Shown: positions 1 to 8,793 of the stretch, piece by piece
How the letters are laid out: every line of letters begins with the position of its first letter
Numbering within the stretch: position 1 is the first letter of the stretch
DNA from: Caballeronia sordidicola
GTDB taxonomy: Bacteria; Pseudomonadota; Gammaproteobacteria; Burkholderiales; Burkholderiaceae
Assembly: GCF_002220365.1 (NCBI RefSeq)
Contig: NZ_MTHB01000046.1
Span: forward strand, 62,001-126,000
Length of the DNA: 64,000 bases
Reading direction: 5' to 3'
Notes under the pieces: model-generated
Seen by the model: only the letters and a program-made list of their open reading frames with translations
What the model was told of the DNA's origin: nothing
Databases searched by the model: none
Position numbers and translations under genes: made by a program

Positions 1-910
1 TATAACCGCCGTTCGACAAGCCGGTCACAAGGACCATGCCGAGGGCGAGCGCATAACCGAGATTTTCGTTGTGCAGCACGTCGCCGCGAATCTGCGCGTA
101 CAGCACGATCGGCACGATATTGAGCGAACTGCCCGTGAGCGCATAAGCCGTTGCCACCGCACCGAACGCATTGGCGAACAGCAGCAGCGTGGCGCCGAGC
201 ACGCTCGGCCAGAGCACCGGCAACGCGACAAACATCCAGTAGTGGTAAGCACTGCCGCCCAGACAATCGCAGGCTTCGCGCCACTCGCGCTTCAGGCCGT
301 CGAGCGCGGGCGTGATGATGAGAACCATCAGCGGAATCTGGAAGTACAGGTAGGTCAGCGTCAACCCCGTGAAGCTCAGCACGCTGAAGCCCGTAGAATA
401 CAGGTTGATGCCGACATACTTCTTCAGCAGCACCGTGACGAGGCCGACCCGCCCGAGCGTGCAGATGAACGCGAACGCGAGCGGCACGCCCGCGAAGTTC
501 GACGCCACGCCGGAGAATGTCATCAGGGTCGGGCGAATCCACACAGGCAGCTTGCCCTGCACGGCGGCCCAGGCCAGCAGGAGCCCGAGCACGCCACCGC
601 CCAGTGCCGATGCAGCGCTGACCTTGAAGCTGATCCAGTACGCGTCGAGCACGCTCGGCTGAAGCAATTGGCGAAAATTCTCAAGCGTGAAATGGCCCTG
701 CGGGTCCTGGAACGCACCGACCATCAACCATGCGGTCGGCAGCAGCAGGAACAAGACCGCAAACGCGAAAAACGGTAAGACGCCGAGATAATTCCACGCG
801 GGCGACACGCGTCGCGCCGCCTTCATGCCGGGACCGAGCGACGGGTTCGACTTTTCCTCGCGCTCCTCATGTCCGGACATGGGCGAGGCGATCTTCGATG
901 AAGTGCTCAT
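1..910 (-). CDS. ABC transporter permease, 5' part only (runs off left edge)
   Basis: Inner-membrane permease subunit of a binding-protein-dependent ABC importer of the spermidine/putrescine-Fe3+-phosphonate type. The first 303 codons are present; the C-terminus lies beyond base 1. After a charged 40-residue cytoplasmic tail there are hydrophobic segments near residues 41-63, 96-118, 135-155, 176-200 and 227-257. The cytoplasmic EAA loop is visible at about 209-237 (EWREACDCLGGSA), the contact site for the ATPase. It lies 149 bp downstream of the binding-protein gene on the same strand, so the pair belongs to one transporter; a second permease and the ATPase would be expected to the left. Substrate cannot be read from sequence. 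Confidence 0.9.
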   Translation of the reverse strand, partial: MSTSSKIASPMSGHEEREEKSNPSLGPGMKAARRVSPAWNYLGVLPFFAFAVLFLLLPTAWLMVGAFQDPQGHFTLENFRQLLQPSVLDAYWISFKVSAASALGGGVLGLLLAWAAVQGKLPVWIRPTLMTFSGVASNFAGVPLAFAFICTLGRVGLVTVLLKKYVGINLYSTGFSVLSFTGLTLTYLYFQIPLMVLIITPALDGLKREWREACDCLGGSAYHYWMFVALPVLWPSVLGATLLLFANAFGAVATAYALTGSSLNIVPIVLYAQIRGDVLHNENLGYALALGMVLVTGLSNGGY

Positions 911-968
911 GATGTCGCTCTTGACTGACAGGCCGCGCTCGGGACCAGGCACAAAGCGCGAGCCGGAA

Positions 969-997
969 GGGTAGCCGGACCTCAAGTCCGGCTACCC
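969..997. other. Perfect intercistronic hairpin between binding-protein and permease genes
   Basis: GGGTAGCCGGAC at 969-980 pairs perfectly with GTCCGGCTACCC at 986-997 across a 5-nt loop. No T-run follows on the minus strand, so a full intrinsic terminator is unlikely. Its place right after the binding-protein stop fits a mRNA-stabilising or partial-termination element that lets the binding protein be made in excess of the permease. Confidence 0.7.
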
Positions 998-1059
998 GTG
1001 CACTACGATACTTCGTGTGACTACTGCAGGTGACTACGTCATGTAATCACATCAAGCAG

Positions 1060-2199
1060 TTACTTCACGTTGGCGCCGACCACCTGATCCCACTGCTTCG
1101 TAATGAGCGCCTTCGAAGCGTTTTGCTCGTCGAGCGTCGGGAACACCACGTTCTTGTAGGCCGACGGCGGCGGCAGTTTGGCGAGCAGCGCTGCCGGGAT
1201 CTTCTTGTTCGCTTCGAGGTCCTTGAAGCGGATCGGATGGCAGTAACCGGTGAGCCAGCCAATCTGGCCTTCGTCCGAATACAGGTATTCCATCCACAGC
1301 TTCGCGGCGTTCGGGTGCGGAGCGTAAGCACTGATGCCCTGCACGTAGACGCCGGCCACTACACCGGTCTTCGGCACGACCACCGACACCTTCGGATTGC
1401 CCTTCAGCGTATCGCGATCCGACAGCGCGTTGTAGTCCCAGCGCACGATGATCGGCGTGGTGCCCTGCGCCAGCGACGCCGCCTTGCCGATCACCGGCAC
1501 GAAGTTGCCGTTCTTGTTCAGCGTGCCGAAAAAGCTCAGGCCCGCGGCGCCGGCCTTCGAGGCGTCGCCCTTGCTCTGCGACAACCCCGCGGCGTAGACA
1601 GCCTGAATGGCCTGGTTAGCCGAGCGCGGGTCGCCCGCGAGAGCAATGGCATTCTTATAGTCGGGCTTAAGCAGATCGGCCCAGTCCGACGGGACCTTGT
1701 CGATCATGTCAGTGTTCACTTCAAACGACAGCACGCCGTAATAATCGCCGTACCAATAGCCGTCCTTCTCCTTCGCCGAATCCGGAATTGACGCCCAGGT
1801 CGACACCTTGTAAGGCTGCAGCAAGCCGGCGGCCTGTGCCGTCGGTCCAAACGACAAACCCACGTCGATCACGTCGGGCGCCTGCGGCCCCGTGTTGCCC
1901 TTGTTCGCCTTGATGGCTTCGACTTCGTCACCCGAACCAGCATCCGGATTCAGCTCGTTCACCGTGATGCCGTACTTCGCCTTGAAGCCCTCGATCAGCG
2001 CGCCATAACCGCACCAGTCATGCGGCAATGCGATCGTGGTCAACTGGCCTTCCTTCTTCGCCGCAGCGATAAGGGACGCCGGCGGCGCCGCCACGGCCTG
2101 CCCCGCCACAGCGGTCAGCGCGGCGATAGCTGCCGTAATGGATGCCTTGCCGCCCAAGCGGCGAAATGTGGTGGTCACTCGCAACCCGTCTTGATTCAT
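1060..2199 (-). CDS. ABC transporter periplasmic substrate-binding protein (family 1, spermidine/iron/phosphonate type)
   Basis: Captures an unidentified solute in the periplasm and hands it to the permease encoded downstream. 379 residues. I chose the ATG at 2199 because AGAGGA sits about 10 nt upstream and a Sec signal peptide follows (two arginines, hydrophobic 19-34, cleavage near AVA-A at 36-38); the open frame extends upstream to 2292 without a better start. The mature part begins PPASLIAAAKKEGQ, as in PotD/FutA-like proteins that start with an 'AAKKEG' helix. It is divergent from the DeoR regulator, its likely controller. Similar Burkholderia systems are annotated for 2-aminoethylphosphonate or polyamines, but ligand residues cannot be judged here. 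Confidence 0.9.
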   Translation of the reverse strand: MNQDGLRVTTTFRRLGGKASITAAIAALTAVAGQAVAAPPASLIAAAKKEGQLTTIALPHDWCGYGALIEGFKAKYGITVNELNPDAGSGDEVEAIKANKGNTGPQAPDVIDVGLSFGPTAQAAGLLQPYKVSTWASIPDSAKEKDGYWYGDYYGVLSFEVNTDMIDKVPSDWADLLKPDYKNAIALAGDPRSANQAIQAVYAAGLSQSKGDASKAGAAGLSFFGTLNKNGNFVPVIGKAASLAQGTTPIIVRWDYNALSDRDTLKGNPKVSVVVPKTGVVAGVYVQGISAYAPHPNAAKLWMEYLYSDEGQIGWLTGYCHPIRFKDLEANKKIPAALLAKLPPPSAYKNVVFPTLDEQNASKALITKQWDQVVGANVK

Positions 2200-2683
2200 G
2201 GTGATTCCATCCTCTGCCTGCGTGCTTACGTTTTTGGAAAGTTGCGTGCTGCGTGCATGCTGCATAGTCCGAAACTTGTTTTTAATGCGCACTCACATCT
2301 GGCGCGCACGCGACTCTGGCGGCCAAATGTTTAAGAACAATGACGACGGTGAAAAAGACAGCAATCCAGGACTATTTTCAGGCACTGCCGACGGTCCAAG
2401 GGAACTATCCGCGAGTGTGACGAAGAGACTAAGTTCAAATACCCAAATTCGCAAGTATCCAAAAAAATACAACATCGGCAACGCCAGTTCTTGTTAATCT
2501 TTCAGCTGGTTTTTCGAGTAACTGGAGTAACACGCGGCGCTCGGCAGCTATTTAATATTGGCGACACACGGGCGACACATAGTCCGTTCACAAGACTTTA
2601 AGCTGCCGAAGTGGATCAGCGGTCATGCAGCCTCTAATCGTTTTCACTAGTACCCGTTCGACTTCAACGCTCAGGAATACAGC
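2200..2683. other. Divergent control region between the ABC operon and the DeoR gene
   Basis: 484 bp without a gene. The stretch at 2430-2580 is AT-richer than its surroundings. It contains the direct repeat GGCGACACA at 2560-2568 and 2571-2579 (listed separately). No terminator or RNA gene was recognised. Confidence 0.6.
2560..2579. promoter_or_regulatory. Direct repeat, candidate DeoR-family operator
   Basis: GGCGACACA occurs twice with an 11-bp period (2560-2568 and 2571-2579), about 105 bp upstream of the DeoR start. DeoR/GlpR-family regulators commonly bind direct repeats spaced about one helical turn, and the site lies in the intergenic region they would control. Function is inference. 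Confidence 0.35.
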
Positions 2684-3454
2684 ATGTGGCAGGAAGATCG
2701 TCATCAGAGAATTCGTGCGCTGCTCGCCACGCTTGAACGCGTGTCGACCGAACGCATCATGGCCGAGCTCGGCGTGTCGCGTGAGACGGTCCGGCGCGAT
2801 CTGGTGGATCTGGAAGCACTGGGTGAATTGCGGCGCGTGCACGGCGGCGTGACGCGCCCGGCTGACGAAGCGCCGATCGCCGAGCGCAGCCATACGCACG
2901 TCAAGTCGAAGAACGCCATTGCACGGGCAGCGACCGCCCTGGTCAGCAGTGGACAAACCTTGTTCATCGATGCCGGCACGACCACCGCCATCCTGGCTGA
3001 AGAACTCGCCAAGCTGGCCAACCTGACCATCATCACGAACTCCATAGACGTCGCCCAGAAGATGCGGGCGACCGGCGAAAAAACCGACTCGAGTAACGAG
3101 ATCATCCTGCTCGGCGGCTCGATCAGCGACCGTGCATTTGCCACGGTGGGCGGCACGACCGTCTCCGAGATCCTCAGATACCGCGCCGACGTGGCCTTGC
3201 TCTCGCCCGTCGCCATTGACCACCGGCATGGTGCGACCAACTTCGATCACGCTGAAACCGAGGTGGCCCGCGCCATGGTCGCGCATGCTGACCGGGTAGT
3301 GATCCTGGCCGACTACAGCAAGATCGGGCAGTGCAGCAGGATTGCGTTCTGCCCGATCAATCGCGTAGATACGTTGATCACCAACAAGAAAGGCGCCGAA
3401 GGTCCGGCGCTGCTGTCATTGCGCAAGAAGCTGCCGCAAGTCATTCTCGCCTAG
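2684..3454 (+). CDS. DeoR/GlpR family transcriptional regulator
   Basis: Cytoplasmic repressor of 256 residues. The N-terminal winged helix-turn-helix spans about residues 6-60 and carries the family signature (ELGVSRETVRRDLVDLEALG, then RRVHGGV). The C-terminal sugar-phosphate-binding-like sensor (about 75-235) has IDAGTTTAILAEEL and LGGSISDRAFATVGG, typical of DeoR sensors that bind phosphorylated ligands. It is divergent from the ABC binding-protein gene and probably represses it. It ends 4 bp before the convergent Na/Pi-type transporter gene. The inducer is unknown. Confidence 0.93.
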   Translation: MWQEDRHQRIRALLATLERVSTERIMAELGVSRETVRRDLVDLEALGELRRVHGGVTRPADEAPIAERSHTHVKSKNAIARAATALVSSGQTLFIDAGTTTAILAEELAKLANLTIITNSIDVAQKMRATGEKTDSSNEIILLGGSISDRAFATVGGTTVSEILRYRADVALLSPVAIDHRHGATNFDHAETEVARAMVAHADRVVILADYSKIGQCSRIAFCPINRVDTLITNKKGAEGPALLSLRKKLPQVILA

Positions 3455-3458
3455 CGTT

Positions 3459-5132
3459 TCAAACGCTGTCGTTACCGTAGGTGGCGTCGAGCACACGGCG
3501 GCGCAGCCGTGTGTCGCGCAACGCACCGGCAGCGTCGAGCACCGGGTAGGCCGTCGAGCAGAACAGCGAGTTGAGCCGCTTGAGGTCGCTGATGATGTCG
3601 AGATGCAACGCACTGGTCTCAATGCTGCGCGCGCTCTGCCCGGCAAGCCGGTCCAGGTGTGCATACGAGTAACTGCGTTCGAGATCGCGGAACCGTTCCT
3701 TCTCTGCCAACAAGCGCTCGGCGCTGCGCAAGTCGCTATTGAGAAATACGCTCAGGCCCAGTTGAAGATTGAGGATCACGCGAGAGTGCAGGTCTTCAAG
3801 CTCTCCCAACCCCTCCGGCGAAAACGCCAGCCGGTGCATGATCTTCTTCTCCTGGATGTTGGTCACCACGCGCTCGATGATGTCCCCCGCATGCTCCAGG
3901 TTGATCGTCAACGTAATGATGTCGGTCCAGCGGCGGCTATCAGACTCGTCAAGTTGCTCGCGTGAGATGCGCGCCAGATAGGTCTTTACAGCCGCATAGA
4001 GCTGATCGACGTCGTCGTCCATGCGGATGGTCGAGCGCGCCTTGGCCGGGTCGTTGGCCCGCATCAAGTCGAGCAGGTTGTCGAGCATCGTCCGGATGAT
4101 GTCGCCGATCCTCAGCGCTTCGCGCGCTGCATTCGCCAGTGCGAGCGTGGGCGTGGAGAGCGCGACGGGATCAAGATAGAGCGGCCGAAGTTCCGGGTTC
4201 GCTTCGGGCCGGTCCGGCAGCAGCCGGTAACACAGGCGCGAGACCGGATCGATCAGCGGCATGCACGCGACGCAGCGCACCATGTTGTAGACGAGATGGA
4301 ATGTGATCACCGCCTCGCGTGGATACGGGATCAACGCGCCAATCCCTTGCGCGATCCACGGCGCGAACGGCAGCACGATCAACGCGCCGGCCAGCTTGAA
4401 CAGCACATTACCGAGCGAGAGGCGCCGGCCGGCGGGGTTTTGCCCCAGCGTGCCGATCACGGCCAGCAGGCCGCTGCCGAGGTTCGCCCCGATCACGAGG
4501 CACACAGCCACCTTCAGCGAAATCACGCCCGACGACGCCAGCGTCGCAGTCAGCAGGACCGCTGCAAGACTGGAGTAGGAGATCATGGCGAAGGCCGCAC
4601 CTACCAGCGTATCGAGCATGGAGTCGCCAGTCAGCGCGCCGAACATGATCTTCACGCCCTCGCCCTGCATCACGGGCTGCGCGGCCTCCACGATCAGGTG
4701 CAGGGCCAGCAGGATCAGGCCCAGCCCGATGACCGTGCGCCCCACCTGGCCCGTGCGCGTTTGTTTGAACGACAGGAATGCGATCACTCCGCCCAGCAGC
4801 AGGATGGGCGACAGCCACGAGAGATCGAGCGTGAGCACGCGCGACATCAGCGCCGTGCCGACGTCCGCGCCGAGCATGATCGCCAGTCCCGGCGCGAGCG
4901 GCAGCAGTCCTTGCGCCGCGAACGACGAAGCCAGCACGGCGGTTGCGTTGCTGCTCTGGACCAGGCTTGTCACGCACAAGCCCGCGCCGAATGCCCGGAA
5001 ACGGCTATTCGCACTGCGTCCCAGCACGCGCCGCAACTCGGCGCCGAAGACCCGCAGGATGCCGGTCCGGACAATGTGCGTGCCCCATACCAGCAAGGCC
5101 ACGCCCGACAAAATATTCAAGAGAATCAACAT
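3459..5132 (-). CDS. Na+/phosphate cotransporter family protein (YjbB/NptA-like) with PhoU-like C-terminus
   Basis: Inner-membrane protein of 557 residues that probably moves phosphate with Na+. The N-terminal half holds two Na/Pi cotransporter repeats with the QSS-type motif (SLVQSSNATAVLASSF near residue 40-55; an ISYSSLAAVLLTA copy near 180-190). The C-terminal third (about 330-540) is helical and charged, matching the PhoU-like domain fused to these transporters. The start at 5132 (MLILLNILSG) opens directly into the first membrane segment; the frame stays open to 5306, but those extra residues look non-coding. The closest E. coli type is YjbB, linked to phosphate export. Convergent with the DeoR gene. 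Confidence 0.9.
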   Translation of the reverse strand: MLILLNILSGVALLVWGTHIVRTGILRVFGAELRRVLGRSANSRFRAFGAGLCVTSLVQSSNATAVLASSFAAQGLLPLAPGLAIMLGADVGTALMSRVLTLDLSWLSPILLLGGVIAFLSFKQTRTGQVGRTVIGLGLILLALHLIVEAAQPVMQGEGVKIMFGALTGDSMLDTLVGAAFAMISYSSLAAVLLTATLASSGVISLKVAVCLVIGANLGSGLLAVIGTLGQNPAGRRLSLGNVLFKLAGALIVLPFAPWIAQGIGALIPYPREAVITFHLVYNMVRCVACMPLIDPVSRLCYRLLPDRPEANPELRPLYLDPVALSTPTLALANAAREALRIGDIIRTMLDNLLDLMRANDPAKARSTIRMDDDVDQLYAAVKTYLARISREQLDESDSRRWTDIITLTINLEHAGDIIERVVTNIQEKKIMHRLAFSPEGLGELEDLHSRVILNLQLGLSVFLNSDLRSAERLLAEKERFRDLERSYSYAHLDRLAGQSARSIETSALHLDIISDLKRLNSLFCSTAYPVLDAAGALRDTRLRRRVLDATYGNDSV

Positions 5133-5317
5133 GAGGCCGCGTCCGTTGTTCGTTCCGACTGTACTGCCATTCGTGCAATGATGCCACGCAAATAAGTTGT
5201 ACAATTTTGCTTTGTTGTAGTTTTGGGTATTTAGAGCTAGGATCCGATCGTGTTGGGCGACCTGCGCCAGCCGGTATGGTCTGGCGCACTTTCTACCGGT
5301 AATCAAGGGCTATACGG

Positions 5318-6001
5318 ATGAGTCGTACTCTGGCGCTGTTCGATCTGGATCACACATTGCTGCCGCTCGATAGCGATCAGTCGTGGGCACGCTTCTACGC
5401 CACGCTGGGTTTCGAGGGCGGTGCGGACCATGCGGTGGAAATCGATGCGTACTATCAGCAATACGTCGCCGGCACACTCGACATGGACGAGTATCTGGGC
5501 CTGACGCTCGCGCCGCTCGCCCGTCATCCACGCGCGCAACTTGACGCGTGGCATGCAACCTTCATGAAGACGGTGATCGAACCGGCCATCCGCCCAGAAG
5601 CGCTTGCGCTGTTGCGCCATCATCTGGAGGCAGGGCACTTGTGCTGCATCGTGACCGCGACCAATGCGTTCATCACGGCACCCATTGCGAAGGCGCTTGG
5701 CGTTGAGCATTTGCTTGCCATCGACCTGGGCACTGAAGGCGACGATCCGCTCGGGCGCTACACCGGCCGCTCGGTGGGTGTGGTGACTTTCCGCGAAGGC
5801 AAGATTGTTCGCACCGAGCAATGGTTGGCTGCCCAGGGATTGAAGCTGGCGGATTTCGAAGCAAGCTATTTCTATAGCGATTCCGTCAACGACGTGCCGT
5901 TGATGGAGCGTGTCACCCATCCGGTTGCAACAAACCCCGATGCGAAATTGCGAGTGATTGCAGCCGAGCGCAACTGGCCGGTCATCGAGTTATTCGCATA
6001 G
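5318..6001 (+). CDS. HAD-IB family phosphatase (SerB/histidinol-phosphatase-like)
   Basis: Predicted soluble Mg2+-dependent phosphomonoesterase, 227 residues. HAD motif I is FDLDHTLLPLDS (nucleophile Asp9, general acid Asp11), motif II is the Thr in CIVTATNAFI (about 112), and motif III/IV is YFYSDSVNDVPLM (about 186-198), the SDS-ND variant of the IB subclass. Beta-proteobacterial homologues are variously named phosphoserine phosphatase-like or histidinol-phosphatase-like; substrate not determinable here. Stands alone, divergent from the Na/Pi-type gene with about 185 bp of shared upstream DNA. Confidence 0.9.
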   Translation: MSRTLALFDLDHTLLPLDSDQSWARFYATLGFEGGADHAVEIDAYYQQYVAGTLDMDEYLGLTLAPLARHPRAQLDAWHATFMKTVIEPAIRPEALALLRHHLEAGHLCCIVTATNAFITAPIAKALGVEHLLAIDLGTEGDDPLGRYTGRSVGVVTFREGKIVRTEQWLAAQGLKLADFEASYFYSDSVNDVPLMERVTHPVATNPDAKLRVIAAERNWPVIELFA

Positions 6002-6153
6002 GGTTTTTGTTCGCCCCGAGGCTTCAAACGGAGAATTGAGGCGGCCCGCGGACGCGTCGCGGGCACAGTTTTCCGTCCTGTCCCGCCCTATTCTCTAAAC
6101 GCTGCACATGGCGTAGCATCCGCCCATTCCTCTGATAAACATAAAAGCGAGAC

Positions 6154-7431
6154 ATGGCCCTGATCGCACGCAATCTGCTTGGCATCGCCGTACTGCTGCT
6201 CATCGCTTTCATCTTTTCCACCAATCGCCGCGGAATTCGCCTGCGCACCGTCGTGCCCGCGTTGATGGCGCAGGTGGGCATCGGCGCCTTCATCCTGTTC
6301 GTGCCCTTCGGCAAAAGCGTGCTCTCCGCTGCGGCAGCGGGCGTCAATCATGTACTCGGCTACGGCAACGCCGGCATCGAATTCCTGTTCGGCGGTCTCG
6401 TTCAATCGAAGATGTTCGAACTCTTCGGCAACGGCGGTTTCGTCTTCGCCGTACGCGTGCTGCCCGCCATCATCTTCGTGACCGCGTTGATCTCGGTGCT
6501 CTATTACCTCGGCATCATGCGCTGGATCGTGATCGTGCTCGGCACGATCTTCCAGAAGCTGCTCGGGGTGTCGAAGATCGAGTCGTTCTCGGCCGTCACC
6601 ACCATCTTCCTCGGCCAAAGCGAAATGCCGGCGGTCGTGAAGCCGTTCGTGCGCGATATGACCAACGCGGAACTGTTCGCCGTGATGTCGAGCGGCATGG
6701 CGGCGGTCGCCGGTTCGGTGCTCGCCGGTTATGCGGGCCTTGGCGTGAAGGTCGAATACCTGCTGGCTGCGTCGTTCATGGCTGTGCCGGGCGGACTGCT
6801 GTTCGCCAAGATCATCCACCCCACCAGCGAAGCCAGCCGCGTCACGCTCGAAAACCTCAGCTTCGACGAAAAACGCCCGGCGAATGTGATCGAAGCGGCC
6901 AGTTCCGGCGCAACCGTCGGCTTGAAGATCGCGGTCATGGTCGGCGCCATGCTGATTGCGTTCGTTGGCTTGATCGCCATGCTGAACGGGATTGTGGGCG
7001 GCATAGGAGGATGGTTCGGCGACCCCAATGTATCGATGCAATCCGTGCTCGGCGCCGTGTTCGCGCCGCTCGCGTATCTGATTGGCGTGCCTTGGGACCA
7101 GGCCGCGCTCGCCGGCAACTTCCTCGGTCAGAAACTTATCCTCAACGAATTCGTCGCCTACGCGTCGCTGTCTCCGTACTTGAAGGACTCCGCCAGCGTC
7201 GCCGCAGCTGGCTTGCAGGTGCTCGATCCGCGTACCATAGCGATCTTGTCTTTCGCGCTGTGCGGCTTCGCGAACTTCTCGTCGATCGCCGTGCTGACCG
7301 GCGGCTTCAGCGCGGTTGCGCCGGAGCGGCGCGCGGAAGTGGCACGCTACGGCCTGCGCGTCGTGCTCGCCGCCACGCTCTCGAACCTGATGAGCGCGAC
7401 GATCGCGGGCATGTTCCTGACGCTGAACTAA
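6154..7431 (+). CDS. nupC: NupC/CNT family nucleoside:cation symporter
   Basis: Inner-membrane concentrative nucleoside transporter, 425 residues, with many hydrophobic segments. Family motifs are present: the FLGQSEMPAVVKPF box (about 150-163), equivalent to the GQTEAPL signature of CNT proteins, and GFANFSSIAVLTGGFSAVAPERR near 370-392, part of the second substrate-binding repeat. It is the first gene of an operon with cytidine deaminase (10 bp downstream) and nucleoside hydrolase, so it imports the nucleosides those enzymes break down. Confidence 0.95.
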   Translation: MALIARNLLGIAVLLLIAFIFSTNRRGIRLRTVVPALMAQVGIGAFILFVPFGKSVLSAAAAGVNHVLGYGNAGIEFLFGGLVQSKMFELFGNGGFVFAVRVLPAIIFVTALISVLYYLGIMRWIVIVLGTIFQKLLGVSKIESFSAVTTIFLGQSEMPAVVKPFVRDMTNAELFAVMSSGMAAVAGSVLAGYAGLGVKVEYLLAASFMAVPGGLLFAKIIHPTSEASRVTLENLSFDEKRPANVIEAASSGATVGLKIAVMVGAMLIAFVGLIAMLNGIVGGIGGWFGDPNVSMQSVLGAVFAPLAYLIGVPWDQAALAGNFLGQKLILNEFVAYASLSPYLKDSASVAAAGLQVLDPRTIAILSFALCGFANFSSIAVLTGGFSAVAPERRAEVARYGLRVVLAATLSNLMSATIAGMFLTLN

Positions 7432-7441
7432 GGAGAAAATC

Positions 7442-7831
7442 ATGACGATGGACGAGTTGCTCGAACGCGCGAAGAACGCGCGCGAGCGCGCTTACGCACC
7501 CTATTCCAGGTTCAAGGTCGGCGCCGCCTTGCTAACAAAAGATGGCAACGTGTTCGATGGCTGCAACGTCGAGAATGCATCGTACGGATTATGCAATTGT
7601 GCGGAACGCACGGCGTTTTTCAGCGCGATTGCAGCAGGTTACGCCCGCGATCAATTCGCAGCGCTCGCCGTAATCGGCGACACCGACGGACCCATTGCAC
7701 CCTGCGGCGCGTGCCGTCAGGTGATCATTGAACTGGGCGGCCCCGAGTTGACCATTCGCCTTGGCAATCTCAATGGCGTGATCCGCGACACCACCGCCCG
7801 CGAACAACTCCCCGACGCGTTTTACCTATGA
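7442..7831 (+). CDS. cdd: Cytidine deaminase
   Basis: Converts cytidine and deoxycytidine to uridine and deoxyuridine in pyrimidine salvage. At 129 residues it is the short homotetrameric type (as in Bacillus). Zn and catalytic residues are visible: NVENASYGLCNCAERTA with the Cys-Ala-Glu centre near residue 53-55, and PCGACRQ supplying the two other Zn cysteines. AAGGAG precedes the ATG by 5 nt. Its stop codon overlaps the nucleoside hydrolase start (ATGA), so the two are translationally coupled. Confidence 0.97.
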   Translation: MTMDELLERAKNARERAYAPYSRFKVGAALLTKDGNVFDGCNVENASYGLCNCAERTAFFSAIAAGYARDQFAALAVIGDTDGPIAPCGACRQVIIELGGPELTIRLGNLNGVIRDTTAREQLPDAFYL

Positions 7832-8793
7832 CAAGCCATAAGGTCATCTACGACACCGATCCGGGTGTCGACGACGCCATGGCGCTGGTGTTCCAGGCGC
7901 TGCATCCCGAGATCGAACTACTTGGCATCACGAGCGTGTTCGGCAACGCGACCATAGAAACGACCACGGCTAACGCGCTCTATCTGCGTTCGCGCTTTGC
8001 ACCCGGCGTGCCGGTGGCACGCGGTGCGGCAGCGCCGTTGCATCGTGCGCCGCCTGCGCCGCTTGGCTGGATTCACGGCGACAATGGACTCGGCAATATC
8101 GAACTGAGCCAGCCCGCCGATGCAACGCTCGACGCGCGCCCCGCGCATCAGTTCATGATCGATACGGTTCGCGCTTTTCCGGGTGATGTGACACTGATCG
8201 CGGTCGGTCCATTGACGAATCTGGCGCTCGCGCTGAAAGCCGACCCGGGTATTGCCGGACTCGTGAAGCAGGTTGTCATCATGGGTGGGGCGTTTGGTAT
8301 AGACGGCGTACTCGGCAACGTATCGCCGGCGGCCGAAGCCAACATCCTGTGCGACCCCGATGCAGCGGATCTCGTGCTCGGCGCAGCATGGCCGGTCACG
8401 CTCGTCGGCCTCGACGTCACGCAAAACACGATCATGCCGAACGAATTGCTTGCATCGATTCGCGATGGCGCAGGCGAGGCCGGCCGTTTTGTGTGGGACG
8501 TATCGCGGCATTACGCGCAGTTCCACCACGACAGCGCTGGGCTCGAAGGCATCTATGTCCACGATTCATCGGCCGTGGCGTACGTGCTGGCTCCGCATCT
8601 TTATACGGTGCGCAAGGGTCCCGTACGTGCGCTGACCAGCGGTATCGCGACCGGTCAGACGATACAGAAACCCTCGACCATGCACGTTCCCGCGCCGGAC
8701 TGGGACGACCGTCCGGCCCAATCGGTCTGCATCGGCGTTGATGCAGCCGGCATGCTCGAGTTGTATAAAAACACCTTGTTCAAGGCGCTTTAA
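7828..8793 (+). CDS. Inosine/uridine-preferring nucleoside hydrolase
   Basis: Hydrolyses the N-glycosidic bond of nucleosides to give base plus ribose; 321 residues, the usual length. The N-terminal Ca2+-binding and catalytic cluster DTDPGVDDA is at residues 9-17, and the C-terminal HDSSAVAYVL (about 241-250) carries the last Ca ligand. It overlaps cdd by 4 bp. With the transporter and deaminase it forms an uptake-deamination-cleavage route for nucleosides. Purine versus pyrimidine preference cannot be fixed by eye. It overlaps the convergent esterase gene by 4 bp. Confidence 0.94.
   Translation: MTSHKVIYDTDPGVDDAMALVFQALHPEIELLGITSVFGNATIETTTANALYLRSRFAPGVPVARGAAAPLHRAPPAPLGWIHGDNGLGNIELSQPADATLDARPAHQFMIDTVRAFPGDVTLIAVGPLTNLALALKADPGIAGLVKQVVIMGGAFGIDGVLGNVSPAAEANILCDPDAADLVLGAAWPVTLVGLDVTQNTIMPNELLASIRDGAGEAGRFVWDVSRHYAQFHHDSAGLEGIYVHDSSAVAYVLAPHLYTVRKGPVRALTSGIATGQTIQKPSTMHVPAPDWDDRPAQSVCIGVDAAGMLELYKNTLFKAL

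Noticed and set aside
4296-5195. 299-codon plus-strand frame
   Set aside because: Antisense to the Na/Pi-type transporter; composition typical of shadow frames.
6088-7443. 451-codon minus-strand open frame opposite nupC
   Set aside because: Exact antisense of a well-supported transporter gene; composition (His/Arg/Asp-rich) is the usual shadow of GC-rich coding DNA.
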